From NCBI GenBank assembly GCA_037693485.1, contig CM075346.1, forward strand, positions 108,730,501-108,794,500: DNA of 64,000 bases, written 5' to 3'. The notes under the pieces were generated by a model. The model saw only the letters and a list, made by a program, of their open reading frames with translations. It was not told where the DNA came from and made no database searches. This document shows, piece by piece, positions 36,392 to 52,132 of this stretch (the first letter of the stretch is position 1; each line of letters opens with the position of its first letter). Both the position numbers and the translations under genes were made by a program. Origin of the DNA: Kitagawia praeruptora (lineage: Eukaryota > Streptophyta > Magnoliopsida > Apiales > Apiaceae).

Positions 36392-37999
36392 TCTATAACC
36401 TTTATTAATAAGCGAAATTCACTACTTTTTTCATTTTTTTGGTTCGCGCCATATTTGGTTTCACTAATTTTCTGGTTCGCACTCTATTTTGGTTTCACCC
36501 CTAAACTCCTAATTCTACTAAAATTCTATGTTACTTTTTTTATTTTTAATTAAAAAATATAAAACCTATGTCAAATCTGCTAACAATTGCACAGTCCTAC
36601 TAACAATTGCACGCTCCACACATAATCACGTTAAGAACATTTGCAAAAAAATTGACTAATATGCAATTTATTTATAATAATCTATCTACAACCTTTATTA
36701 ATAAGCGAAATACCCTTTTAACGATACCACTTTTGGTTTTACTCCTATTTTGGTTTCACCCCTATTTTGGTTTCACCCACATAATCCTCTTTCTACTAAA
36801 ATTCTATGATTTTTTTAATGAAATAGAAATTCGATTATAATTATAATTTTTTATTACAAGTTTAAATAAAAAAAATAGTTCCATCCCTAGAATCATATTC
36901 CCTTATAATTCTATGTTATTTTTTAAAGAAAATAAAAAAGTTGAAATCTTAGTTATAATTATAATATAATTTTTTTAATCATAATTTAGAGTCAAAAAAT
37001 AATACACCCTGGTACCACTTTTGGTTTCAATCCTATTTTGGTTTCACATCTATAATCCTATTTCTACTATAATTCTATGATATGATATTTTTTAATAAAA
37101 TAGAAATTCTATTATAATCATTATTTTTTTATTACAACTTAAAAAAAAATAGTTCCATTCCTAGAATCATATTCCCTTATAATTCTATGTTATGTTTTAA
37201 AGAAAATAATAAAATTGAAATCCTATTATAATTATAATACAATTTTTTTTATCATAATTTAGAATCAAAAAATAATACGATCAATTCTCCAAAAATTTTT
37301 CAAGGAACACCCCTTTAACGGTACCACTTTTGGTTCGGACCGTATTTTGATTTTACCCCTATAATCCTATTTTTACTATAATTCTATGTTGTTTTTTAAT
37401 AAAATAGAAATCCTATTGTAATTATAATTCTTTATTAAAACTTTAAATAAAAAATAATTTTATCCCTAGAATCATATTCCCTTACAATTCTATATTATTT
37501 TTTAAAGAAAATAATAAAACTGAAATCCTATTATAATTATAATACAATTTTTTATCATAATTTAGAATTAAAAAAAAATACGACCAATTCTTCAAAAGAT
37601 TTTTCAAGGAGAAGTGGAGAACAACTAAAACATGTTTATATACACTACTCTAGAACATTCTTCCCTGCGATTATATGTTATTTTTTTTAAAAAATATAAT
37701 AAAATTGAAATCTTATTATTATTATAATTCTTACATTGTATTAGCAATTTTTTTTATTATAACTTATAATAAAAAAAAGATTACGATCGATTATCCTAAA
37801 TATTTTTCAATGAAAACAACCGAAACGTGTTTCTATGCACTTCTATTAAACAATCTAAGTTTATTGTTTGTTAATCGCATAAATTTTTTATGCAAATAAC
37901 ATAGTTCTTTTAATAAGTCTTTGTAATATAATTTTATAAATATTTAATTAAATAAAAATTAGTAATTATTTAACATAAATCTACTAGCCCATCATCTAG
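36392..37999 (+). mobile_element. Non-autonomous Helitrons, nested, with internal tandem repeats
   Basis: Two starts of the TCTATAACCTTTATTAATAAGCG type follow an A, at 36392 and 36685 (TCTACAACC variant). The end is CATCATCTAG at 37996-37999 followed by T. The usual hairpin before CTAG is eroded here. The interior has about three copies of a unit of roughly 275-305 bp (CTAGAATCATATTCCC at about 36887, 37161 and 37466). No protein is encoded. Confidence 0.55.
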
Positions 38000-39100
38000 T
38001 ATACAAAAAACATAAATAAAATATGAATAATGCTAGGGAACCAAATTGGTTCCCAAAATTTTTACCAAAAACCACGTAGCTTGTAATAATAAATGGGACA
38101 CCTGTATTCACACAAACAACACCAATCAAAAAATCTCATACTAAGTCATTTGAGAATAAGTTTTTATGCCTAATTTTATGACTCTAACACTAGAGCCGAC
38201 AATTTCGTACACGACATGAAAACAACACGAAAATTTTGGGTTTGGGTTGACCTTTGCGGTACACGAACATGAAATTACACGATAAATTTAGTGCCGGTTT
38301 TGGGTTTACCCTTGGGTACACGACACGAAACGAAAATACATGAAATAAATAAATATTTAAATAATTTTGTTAGAATTATATGAATACATATTTTAAAATG
38401 ATATTATATATATAATTTTTATATAAGATAAATATAAAATAGTTTCAAATTTTAATTTCACAAGACTTAGGGTGTGTTTGGGATTGCTGTTGCAGATAGC
38501 AACAGCTTATTTCTGAAAAACAGCTGAAAAAATGTTTGGTAAAAATTAAAAGTTGTTTTTCTGAAAAGTGCTTTTGGCATGAGGTTCCCCATACTTTTGA
38601 AAAAAGTTGTTTTTCAACTTTTGAGGAAAGTAGTAGTTGATTTCAACATCAAACTTCATCAAAAACATTATTTTTAATATATTTTACATCAAAACATGCA
38701 CATATCAAAAATATTACCAAAAAGTCTTCAGTTTTTTACAACACTTTTTTCACCACTTTTTCCAAACAGTACAGCAATTTTTAACAGCAATCCCAAACGG
38801 AGCCTTAAGCACACTTCATTCCTTATGACATATTGACTTAAGACTCGACTAGTAAAAAATTAATATTTGAATATTTTTATTTTTATTCAAAAGTTACATG
38901 AAACACGACACGAAACGTACACAAAATGAAGGTACACGAACACGAAACGAAACGAATCCTTAACGGATCGATTTTGGATTTGACATTAGTACACGAAACA
39001 CGAAACACGAAAGTACACAACACAAACAAATTGACTCATAAAATATAAGCTATTTAAATTAATTTTAGGAACAAATTTGAAAACCATAATATTTTTTGTA
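38000..39100. other. ACACGAAACACG-rich repeat with an inserted MITE
   Basis: From about 38185 to 39030 the sequence is dominated by phrases such as GGTACACGAACACGAAA and ACACGACACGAAACG, as in decayed plant hAT-like repeats. A Tourist MITE (38470-38804) sits within it. A patch at 38035-38150 resembles one at 44575-44720. No gene is visible. Confidence 0.45.
38470..38804. mobile_element. Tourist (PIF/Harbinger) MITE (335 bp)
   Basis: Ends GGGTGTGTTTGGGATTGC and GCAATCCCAAACGGAGCC are flanked by the target triplet TTA on both sides (38467-38469 and 38805-38807). Confidence 0.88.
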
Positions 39101-39343
39101 AAACTATAACAGTCTATGAATTTGAATTAGCGTGTAACGTGCAACAAATCTAACGGATGGAAATTTGAACAAAAAGCACAAAAAGGCAAGAAGATCACTA
39201 ACCAATGTGATAATCACTTGTTCCCAGTGTAAATCATAGTACGACAGTAGACACCCAACGTTTATTTGTCTGCACTCAACATTTTCTAGACTCTGCAAGC
39301 CAGCCCACATTATTTAAAGCTGACATCCCCACCATCTCCACTT

Positions 39344-39351
39344 TATATATA
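39344..39351 (+). promoter_or_regulatory. TATA box of the GH3 gene
   Basis: TATATATA lies upstream of a CA- and CT-rich leader. A leader intron with GTAAGT donor at 39445 and TAG acceptor ending at 39694 separates it from the start codon. Confidence 0.6.
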
Positions 39352-39719
39352 CATACAAGATACACACAAGTGACAAGTTCACTCTTCACTCTTCACATTC
39401 TCTTCATTCCAGATTTTGGCTTAGATTTTCTTTCCATTTCCCAAGTAAGTTCTTTGCTATTGTTATTATGCTTTCTCTTTTTTTTTATTGGTCAAAAATA
39501 ATAAAAATGTGATCTTTTTTACTTGCAAAAAAAAGGTAAAAATGTGATATTTTTGTTGTTTTCTTTAAGTTCATTGTATAAATGCCTTTTGGGTTTTTCT
39601 TTTTAAGTGTTTTAATGTACTAAATGGTTCTTGGTGTGAAGTTTTGATTTAGCTGGTGATTTATTATATATGTGTGTTTGTGTGTGTATTGTAGGTTTGA
39701 AGGAAGAGTTGTGAATAAA

Positions 39720-44048
<4,329 letters not shown>

Positions 44049-45453
44049 AAAGAAGTATGCTACCATTGAACTTTGTGGTTTTGCATTTTGAACTTGGTGG
44101 TTTTGCATGTGAGTTAGTGCTAGCTTCTTATACATGTAATATACTAGAATTAATTGTGAGGGAGTGTCAGGACCCTTTCTAATTACTGAATTATGTAATT
44201 CAGTATTTTCTCCAAATTAGAAGGGACTGTAAAAGGATTTGGTTTGGAAATGAAATTCTAGAACATTGTTTAAAAAAATGGCCTTTCACAGATGCGTTAG
44301 GCGCATACATTATCCTGTATGCGCAGGATAATGTGGTATTTAATGGTTAATGGAGACGTACATAATTTTTTTAGATGCCGTACTTAATGATTAATTTAAG
44401 TCATACATTAAGTAAATTTAAAAATGAGTATATGTTTTAATAAATCTCCTAAAATAAGTGAACATCGAATCCAAAATTTAGCATGGTAAAATATAAGTTT
44501 TTACTTTTAACTTGGTTCATCATGATTATTTTATTATGATATGAATATTTTTTTCTTTTATAGAAAGAGGAAAATGTTACGTACCACAAATTGTTTCCCA
44601 AAAAATTTCCAAAATACAAGTATAGCAATTCAATTGGTCATAATAATAATGGATCCCCTGCATTCACACTAACCATCCAAATTAAAAATTTTCACTATCC
44701 CATGTAAGTTTTGCCACATCATTTAGGAGCAATATAGATATAAAAAAATCTTTAGATCTAAAAATACATTAAAGACCAATATATAGATATAAAAAAAATC
44801 TTTCTATTTTTTTTGACTGTTCGTTCATGTTGCAGGTTGTTCTCTTTTGATTCTTAGCCTTCCTTTCTTCCTTTTTCTCCTTTTTTTTGTCAGTACTATA
44901 TATTTATGTTTGAATTTTTGTTTTTTAGGTGTACTCTCTTCTTTCTTCTTAGTGTATAAATTGATGTTTGTTAATTTGTTAAAGAAAAATTGTGGGTGTT
45001 TTTTTTCTTCGTTATTAATTTGATATGATGCGTTCTCTTTTTGCACGCAATACATAATTTCTTACATTAGGTAAATCATCTCTCATTGCGGAGGTAAACT
45101 TCTGTTTGTTATAGATACTGAATATAATACTAATTATATTGTATATCAGTGGGTATTGGTTGGAATGTAATTTTTTGCTTATTCAGGTTCTTTTGTTACA
45201 CCTTGATCCTTGGAGCAACAACATGCTGAAGTTTGCAACTTTAGGCAATCATGACAACAAATTGAAGATACACTTTTACAAGGAATGGAAAAAATCAAAC
45301 ATACCTTATCGCCAGCCTTGGGAGCTATGGTCAGTTAGGTGAAGGAAGCTACTTCCCACAAGTTGCTAATGTAATGAAGAGGCTGGAGGCTCTGGTGATC
45401 TTTGTTTATCAAGTAATTATAACCTTTAATTTTATCATCCTTAACACATATTA
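44049..45453. other. GH3 3' flank and unassigned sequence
   Basis: The GH3 3' UTR probably covers about 44049-44270. An unusual double hairpin lies at 44301-44333. A repeat patch at 44575-44720 resembles 38035-38150. At 45180-45420 two short frames (GNHDNKLKIHFYKEWK and SYFPQVANVMKRLEALVIF) look like gene relics that I cannot assign. Confidence 0.45.
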
Positions 45454-45712
45454 CTCCCTCTGTCCCTATTTGTTTTTCCCATTTGATTTGTCGGCCCTGT
45501 TCATAACATGAGATAAATTGCTAATTTACGTCTAATCTATAAGACCAAATATAGTCATGAGTGATCTTGTTGGATTCGTATTTATGAGTACTTTAATACA
45601 GTGAAGTTTTTATATTTAAAATTAATACGAAATTAAAAATATTAACGATCAAAAGTGTACGTTGGCAAACGTGTCCGGCCGAAATGGGAAGAGTTTTAAG
45701 GGACAGAGGGAG
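45454..45712. mobile_element. Stowaway MITE (259 bp)
   Basis: Ends CTCCCTCTGTCCCT and AGGGACAGAGGGAG are flanked by TA at 45452-45453 and 45713-45714. Confidence 0.92.
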
Positions 45713-46018
45713 TATTACCTTTCCTATACCCTTTTTGTTTTTACAGTAATTCAAACTATATAAACCATTTGGCATGCATGTGTAAGTGCATGATGTATAT
45801 GAGTGTGGAGAAATATTTGAGAAATTTTCGCATTGATATGGTGTTCTTCAGTGTTTTAGTGGCAGGATCGTTGTTGACAATAAACTCATAAAAATTGTAA
45901 ACAACATATGATGCGAGTTTTAATGATCATTTTTGTGCCTCTAACCAACAATAGTAAATAGACAATTTTTTCCCTCAAGTTATTACATCCGTGAGTGTAC
46001 CTTTCAATTTATTAGTAC

Positions 46019-46393
46019 CAAGGTTGTAAAAATCGGAACTCGGTCCGACTCGGTTTTGTTCCAGAAAAACGAGTATTCGGAAACTCGGAAAGTACTCGGA
46101 ATGAGTACTCGGAGAACAAATCGGATATTTTTTCAATTTTTTTTCTCATATATTAAATTTATTCATTCATATTTTAATGTACATGTGTTAAAATTTAGAA
46201 TTTAACGATAATATATATTTTATATACACTAATAATAATTATTTAATAATATTAAAACCAATAGATAAACATTAAAAATACGAGTAAGTGTAATTCGATT
46301 TAACTCCGAAACTCGGAACTCGGATCGGAAGAGAGATTAAAAACGAGTACTCGGAATGAGTACTCGACTGACTCAACGATTTTTAGAACCCTG
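46019..46393. mobile_element. hAT-type MITE (375 bp)
   Basis: Ends CAAGGTTGTAAAAATCG and CGATTTTTAGAACCCTG form imperfect inverted repeats that start CA, and both are flanked by the 8-bp duplication ATTAGTAC (46011-46018 and 46394-46401). The interior is rich in ACTCGGA and GAGTACTCGG phrases. Confidence 0.88.
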
Positions 46394-46597
46394 ATTAGTA
46401 CAATTTGGTTTCAAAAAAATTACTAGTACAATTTCTTTTTTGCTGGAAGAAAGGCGCTAAAATATTCTTTAAAATTTTGACAGTGTTGTTTTGCCAACAA
46501 ATTAGAGTTGCTCATCTTTTATACTCTTGGAACAATTTCTCTGAACATGAGCCATCTTCTATTATATTTTTTTTATTACTTATGATTTTTTTTTCAG

Positions 46598-47604
46598 CCT
46601 CAAGCCAGAGAAAAAGCTGAAAAGGAGGGATTCGAAGTTAGTATTGCAAAGAAAAGCTTCAAGGCTAACACCAAAGTTTTTGCTGAAAATCACGGGGAAG
46701 AAATTGCTCAGGTGTGCTATACTTTGACTGGTGAAACTCACAGTAAATTAATCTTACATTCTAAAGTATATGTCTTCTTTTACAGTTAATATACAGACCA
46801 GAGTCCCAGACAATGGTGAGATCCTTGGTGTCCACGTATTTGTTTACATGCTGCTGACCTCATTCGTGAAGCATCTAATGCAATGGCTTTGGGAACACGC
46901 ATACAGCTAAAGATCTGACTTTACAACAAGAAAAGAAATGTTGTTTACATCATTTATTTAAGGGCTCCCCGTCCTGGCAAACGTATGTCAGGGAGCAGGA
47001 ACCTCTTATTCAACATACAACTTTTCAGCCATTGGATATGGCTCGGAGAAATTACCAAAATGCTCCCTGTTTTCACATAAAAAATCTATTGCGGTACGGT
47101 GAACAATAGATTTTTTATGTGAAAATAGGGGGCATTTTGATAATTTCTCCATACCGCATAAACTTTATGCTGTACGATACAATTTTTTTTTTAAATCAGG
47201 ACCGTTGGATCAACCATCCAACGATCCAAAAACTGTATGTTGAATAAGAGATTCCTGACATATGTTTGTCAGGGACCGGAGCCCTTATTTAAATAGGATT
47301 CGCAAGGCCAAACACAAGAAATGCCAGTGAAAGAAACATTTTTTATTAAATCATTCATGTATTAAATACTTTATTACTATGCTATATACTGTATAGCATA
47401 TCTCATTGCGGGGTAGAAGTTTAAAATATCATTAGTTGCTGCTTCATCATGCTCTTTTTAGTCTGCAGTTAAAAGATCAATAAACTCTGCTAATAACTGT
47501 TTCTCATCATCACAATAACCTGGCCTTCTGCAGGACATTAAGTTTCATGTTCATGCACATCCAACCTTATCTGAAGTGCTTGACGAACTTTTTGATCGGC
47601 AAAG
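46598..47604 (+). pseudogene. Plastid dihydrolipoyl dehydrogenase (E3), C-terminal fragment
   Basis: Three exon relics keep their splice context. 46598-46711 encodes PQAREKAEKEGFEVSIAKKS. 46786-46906 encodes the LIYRP and ADLIREASNAMALGTRIQ part but with extra bases and a deletion that cause frameshifts and an early TGA. 47534-47604 encodes DIKFHVHAHPTLSEVLDELF with the active-site His region HAHPTLSE. The donor after 46906 reads CT instead of GT. This is the dimerisation end of the plastid E3 subunit of pyruvate dehydrogenase. The FAD and NAD domains are missing upstream. Because introns remain, this is a DNA-level copy, not a processed one. A hairpin MITE sits in its second intron. Confidence 0.8.
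46962..47284. mobile_element. Hairpin MITE (323 bp) with 8-bp target duplication
   Basis: Ends GGGCTCCCCGTCCTGGCAAA and TTTGTCAGGGACCGGAGCCC are flanked by TTATTTAA (46954-46961 and 47285-47292). The inner arms pair almost fully (GAGAAATTACCAAAATGC with GCATTTTGATAATTTCTC and a nearly perfect TCACATAAAAAATCTATTG pair). The 8-bp duplication favours hAT. Confidence 0.85.
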
Positions 47605-48189
47605 GTAATAGCTCCTGTCCTGTTATAAGCATTTGGCTAAGCGAAATTTCTGCAAAAGAGAGCATACGAGGATATCTACTATAGTCCTTCATCAATCCAA
47701 GTGTGTCCGTTTAGGTTTTCTATTTAAACCTATTAAGACGAAAATATTGTTAGTGGCATCAGCTTCACCTCAATGAATCCAAGCTTTAAATCCTCAGACA
47801 AATGAAATTATTGATCATTCCTATGATTCACATGGAACTGGTCAGCAAAACACAATTGCAGCTGGTAAGCATTTAGAATTTGAATTTTTCGATTATAATG
47901 AGTTTCCTCCCTAAAGCTAACATTACCAGTTTAGCTAATTATTTTTTATGTTAATAATTATAGGAAATCAAAAATCAATCATCCACGCCTCCATTCGGTT
48001 CAAACAAGGTAACTATATGTATTATATCCTTTTTAACTTTAGCATAAAGTTTGTGCTTCAGCATTACTTGACATTCTTATGTTTGCTTATTTGCCTTAAT
48101 AGCTCGAATTCAGTTAGTTTTAATAAATAGACTGTGTTAACTATGAACAATTTTGTTATCCCTAACTTGCAAAGTTAGGAAAGGTACAG

Positions 48190-49166
48190 AAAAGTATGAG
48201 GAAAATTATAGAAATATTTTCTTGACAAAGTGAGCAATAATTTATGCTAATAATGCATAAAAGCCCTATGAAAGTGCGAAATTGCTAAAAGCAAGCACAA
48301 GTTAAAGCCTCGAACAAGGTAAATCGTCGTAAATGTGTAGGTCGCTCCACACTTTACAATGAGGCGATATATGTGAAACACTAGTGTAAACCAAAATCCC
48401 CATATAAGGGTAAGAAAATTAAGAAGTCCCAGGTAGGGGATAAAAACGACCCCGAGTCTCGAAAAAGACAATTATAACTTCTACGAAAACCTGATCCGTT
48501 TTCCTAGAAGTTGAGGGGCAAATGATATGGGCAGAAAGTAAGCCCTAAAAATACATTTAATGTTGCATTAAATAAACCTAGGTTAGTCCAAGGTCAAAGC
48601 CTAGTATTGAGGCCCAAGACCCTAAATTAAATAATAAATTCGTAGTTGATAAATCAGCCAATAAAAAGAGTCCGTTATTGAGTTCAAAAGGGAACCAATC
48701 CATTCAAGTAATAACCCCCAAGACATACGAGTCCAATAGGAATCAACCTTCCTAATGGAAGGGTCCAGAATTCTATCTAAAACGGGTATCTTCTTGTCCA
48801 CCAAGACACCAAACCCTACTCTAATTCCAGGGCACCCAATGTCTATATAAAGGGCATGACCCTTCATTCTCAAGCAGAACGGTTTTTGGGGCACATCTCC
48901 ATACGTCACCCACCACGTTTTAGGCTTAATCCTCGAATAAGGACATACAAGCCACTACGTCACTACGCCTCGAGGGCGGATCAAGCCACGTAGGCAACTC
49001 TAGAACTACGTTTTGGCTTGATTCTTGATATTCATCAAAGTACGTAGGCATTTTGCGAGGATCGAATAGTCCCGACACCAAGAGCAGCCATCATTAAAGC
49101 TCGAAGCTCTCCATCCCTAACAATCAATACACGAATTAATTACACCCTACTTTTTATTCCACAACA
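48190..49166 (+). mobile_element. Gypsy-like retrotransposon 3' end with LTR
   Basis: A polypurine tract (GTTGAGGGGCAAA) ends at 48522 and the LTR appears to start at 48523 with TGATATGGGCAG. The LTR has a TATA box (TCTATATAAAGGGC near 48842) and a CCACGTAGGC-rich leader. The LTR end is not clear; ACAACA near 49166 is a guess. Upstream, 48190-48520 looks like internal 3' non-coding sequence, but no polymerase frame remains. Confidence 0.5.
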
Positions 49167-49169
49167 CTA

Positions 49170-49227
49170 TTGTACCGTACCGTACCAAAACTTTCAATGT
49201 TTCGTCTTTTATAATATATAGTATAGA
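49170..49227 (-). mobile_element. Helitron 5' end (minus strand)
   Basis: On the minus strand it starts at 49227 with TCTATACTATATATTATAAA and contains GTTTTGGTACGGTACGG, matching the Helitron at 5406. The host sequence starting TGTATACGATTTTTA at 49228 has an uninterrupted counterpart at 50287 (AA then TGTATACGG), which confirms the A-T insertion point. The rest of the element to the left is not recognised, perhaps because the Gypsy-like element interrupts it. Confidence 0.7.
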
Positions 49228-50625
49228 TGTATACGATTTTTAATATATTTTATTAATAATTGAAAAATATTTTGTGATATTTTCGGGTATATATTAATAA
49301 TTAAATTAAAAGGTAATGTGCTTTAATTAGAAAGAAAATATTAATGATTGAAAGATATGATACGATTGATCTTTTTAGGTGTTTATAAAAGGTAATATCT
49401 TCAACTAAAAGTAAATGTGAAAAAATGCAATCAGCTAATTACCATTAATTATATTATGTTATTATTTATTTAAGGTGTCATATTTTTCTTGAAAATTATG
49501 GTGTGATATTTTTGGGTATATATTAATGATTGTAAGATTTGTTTTAAATAAAAAAGGTAACGTGTTTTAATTCGAAATGAAATATTAATGATCAAAAGAT
49601 ATGATACAATTGATGTTTTTAGGTGTTTATAAAAGGTAATATCTTCAATTAAAAGTAATTGTGAAAAAGGTAATCGACTAATTACCATTAATTTTATTAT
49701 GTTAATGTGCAAAGGTTGTTTTAAATAAAAAAGGTAACGTGTTTTAATCCGAAAGAAAATATTAATAATCGAAATATATGATACTATTGATGTTTTTAGA
49801 TATTTGTAAAAGGTAATATCTTTATTTAACTAAAAGTAAATATGAAAAGGGCAGTCGACTAATTACCATTAATTTTATTATGTTAATGTTAAAAAGGTAA
49901 TCGACTAATTACCATTAATTTTATTATGTTAATCGACTAATTACCATTAATTATATTATGTTATTATTTATTTTAGGTGTTATATTTTTCTTGAAAATTA
50001 CGGTGTGATATTTCGGGTATATATTAATGATTGTAAAATTTATTTTAAATTAAAAAGGTAACTTATTTTAATTTGAAAGAAAATATTAATAATCGAAAGA
50101 TATGATACGATTGATATTTTTAGATGTTTATAAAAGGTAATATCTTCAACTAAAAGTAAATGTGAAAATAATATTACAGTTACGTTTTATATAATAATTA
50201 TTTTTAATAAATTTTAAATTTTAATTTGATATAATTTAATATACTCATATTTACGGATTATACTAATGTTCCTTATTATAAATAATGTATACGGTTTTTA
50301 CTATATTTTATTAATAATTGAAAAATATTTTTTGATATTTTCGGGTATATATTAGTAATTAAATTAAAAGGTAATGTGTTTTAATTAGAAATGAAATATT
50401 AATGATTGAAAGATATGATACGATTGATCTTTTTAGGTGTTTATAAAAGGTAATATCTTCAACTAAAAGTAAATGTGAAAAATGCAATCGACTAATTTCC
50501 ATTAATTATATTATGTTATTATTTATTTTAGGTGTTATATTTTTCTTAAAAATTATGGTGTGATATTTTCGAATATATATTAATGATTGTAAGATTTGTT
50601 TTAAATGAAAAAGGTAACGTGTTTT
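49228..50625. repeat. Modular AT-rich repeat array, left part
   Basis: A composite unit recurs: AAGGTAACGTGTTTTAATT, then GATATGATACGATTGATG, GGTGTTTATAAAAGGTAAT, and GGTAATCGACTAATTACC. The marker AGGTAAYGTG starts near 49311, 49555, 49731, 50056, 50369 and 50612, so spacing varies between about 176 and 325 bases as modules are gained or lost. It continues after the LINE insertion at 53023 to 53884. It encodes nothing that I can see. Confidence 0.8.
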
Positions 50626-50789
50626 TTGATCACCTTTGGAAAAGAGAACTTAGAGCATGGGAACTAGAGGAGGTGGTAAAATTGAATGAGGTTATAGGAT
50701 CCTTCACGCTCAAAAAAGGTGCTGATTCATTGATTTGGATTAGCTCAGGTTCAGAATACTCAAAGTAAGAAGGGGTGCCTTTATTTAAC

Positions 50790-51195
50790 AAGAAGGAGTG
50801 AGGACATCAATCTTAATTGGAGGAAAATTTGGAAAATAAAAGCTCCTCCAAAGGTTCTTCTGTTTCTATGGAAGTTTGAGAACAATATTGTACCTTCAAA
50901 GGTATTCTTAATGAATAGGCTCAAGACACTGAATTCTAATGTGTATTGTGGGAGATGCAGACAAGCCATTGAAAACCAAGAACATATTTTTTGGTACTGC
51001 ACTTTTGCTAGAAAAGCTTGGCAGAGCACTTTTAGATGGTGGGGTTTTAATGTTGGCTGCTCAAGTCTAAACTTCAGAGAAGTGTGGAGTTGGATTTCTT
51101 GGTTTAGAAGTCAGGCTATCCAAATAGATTGGAGTATTGCATTAGTTTCTACAATTTGGTCTATATGGCTCTGTAGAAATGAGGAAGTTTTTTAG
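50790..51195 (+). pseudogene. LINE reverse-transcriptase zinc-binding domain (zf-RVT)
   Basis: The frame encodes WKIKAPPKVLLFLWK, then CGRCRQAIENQEHIFWYC, the Cys-Cys-His-Cys arrangement of the zf-RVT domain that follows plant LINE reverse transcriptases. It stops at 51195, and the RNase H part continues from 51217. Confidence 0.85.
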
Positions 51196-51216
51196 GGAGT
51201 TAGAATTTCGAATGAA

Positions 51217-51798
51217 TTGTTAGACTTTCTGATTAAAATGAGATCAAAAAAGTGGTGTGAAGTTATTGGCTTATTCAAAGAGGAGGATGGCGGTATTTGG
51301 CAAGTAAACCCTGCAGGGGTCATTCTCAAAAACTTCAACTCTATCTCAAGGAATTTAATTGAGATAAAGTCTGATTTAGTGGGATTTATCGATGGTTCAT
51401 TCTCTCAATTTACAGATGAAGAATTTCATTCTAGAATTGGAGGGTTGCTAAAAGACAGAGAGGAAAATTTAGTCTTTATGTTCTCAGGGCCAGTTAGAGT
51501 TAATAATGCATTTGAAGCTGAAGAAAAAGCATTAACTTTCATGCTGCAATCTATTAGCAATAGCCAATGGAGTGTGGTAAATTGTACAGTGTACTCTGAT
51601 TGTGCGGAGCTAGTCAACAAGGTGAACATATTTCTAGCAGAGGGAGTAGGATTTAGGATAAACTCAGAGCCACTGTGTGCCTTGTTACTAAAACTATCAG
51701 TTGGAGTTAAATTAATAAGTAGAAGTTTTAATAATGGAGCAGACCAGTTAGCAAAAGATGGGGCTAGGAGGCCCAAGCTTCTGAGTTCGTGGTGTTAA
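51217..51798 (+). CDS. RNase H domain of the LINE polyprotein (first copy)
   Basis: A 193-codon frame with the RNase H acidic residues in place: Asp in GFIDGSFSQF, Glu in EAEEKAL, Asp in VYSDCAEL and Asp in FNNGADQLAKDG. In LINEs this domain removes RNA from the cDNA hybrid. It is separated from the zf-RVT frame by a stop at 51195, so it is part of a broken polyprotein rather than an independent gene. Confidence 0.75.
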   Translation: MLDFLIKMRSKKWCEVIGLFKEEDGGIWQVNPAGVILKNFNSISRNLIEIKSDLVGFIDGSFSQFTDEEFHSRIGGLLKDREENLVFMFSGPVRVNNAFEAEEKALTFMLQSISNSQWSVVNCTVYSDCAELVNKVNIFLAEGVGFRINSEPLCALLLKLSVGVKLISRSFNNGADQLAKDGARRPKLLSSWC

Positions 51799-52132
51799 GT
51801 GGGTTGGTCCATAATACCTCTAAAATTACTTATTTTATTAACGAGATACATTAGTTGGGCTTATTGGATCCGTTGTGATGTTATAGTATTAGTGTATGTA
51901 TCTCAGACATAAAACGAGCAGGGATAGGTGAGAATACTTAGAGTGTTGGAAGCATTAAGTAATAATTACTTTAGTGTTGGGAGATGTGTTTTTACGGCTC
52001 TGGCAGGGAAGGTTAAGGGTTTTGGGAAGGGCGAGCCTGTTAAATACCATCATTTGGGGGCTATGTACAGTTTTTATTTACATATCATCCCCTATTTAGT
52101 AAATCTCTCTTACTAAGTAACTAGTTTAGGGC

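Noticed and set aside
45180..45420. Possible exons of an unknown gene
   Set aside because: Two short frames without recognisable family or consistent splice sites; not enough to call a gene.
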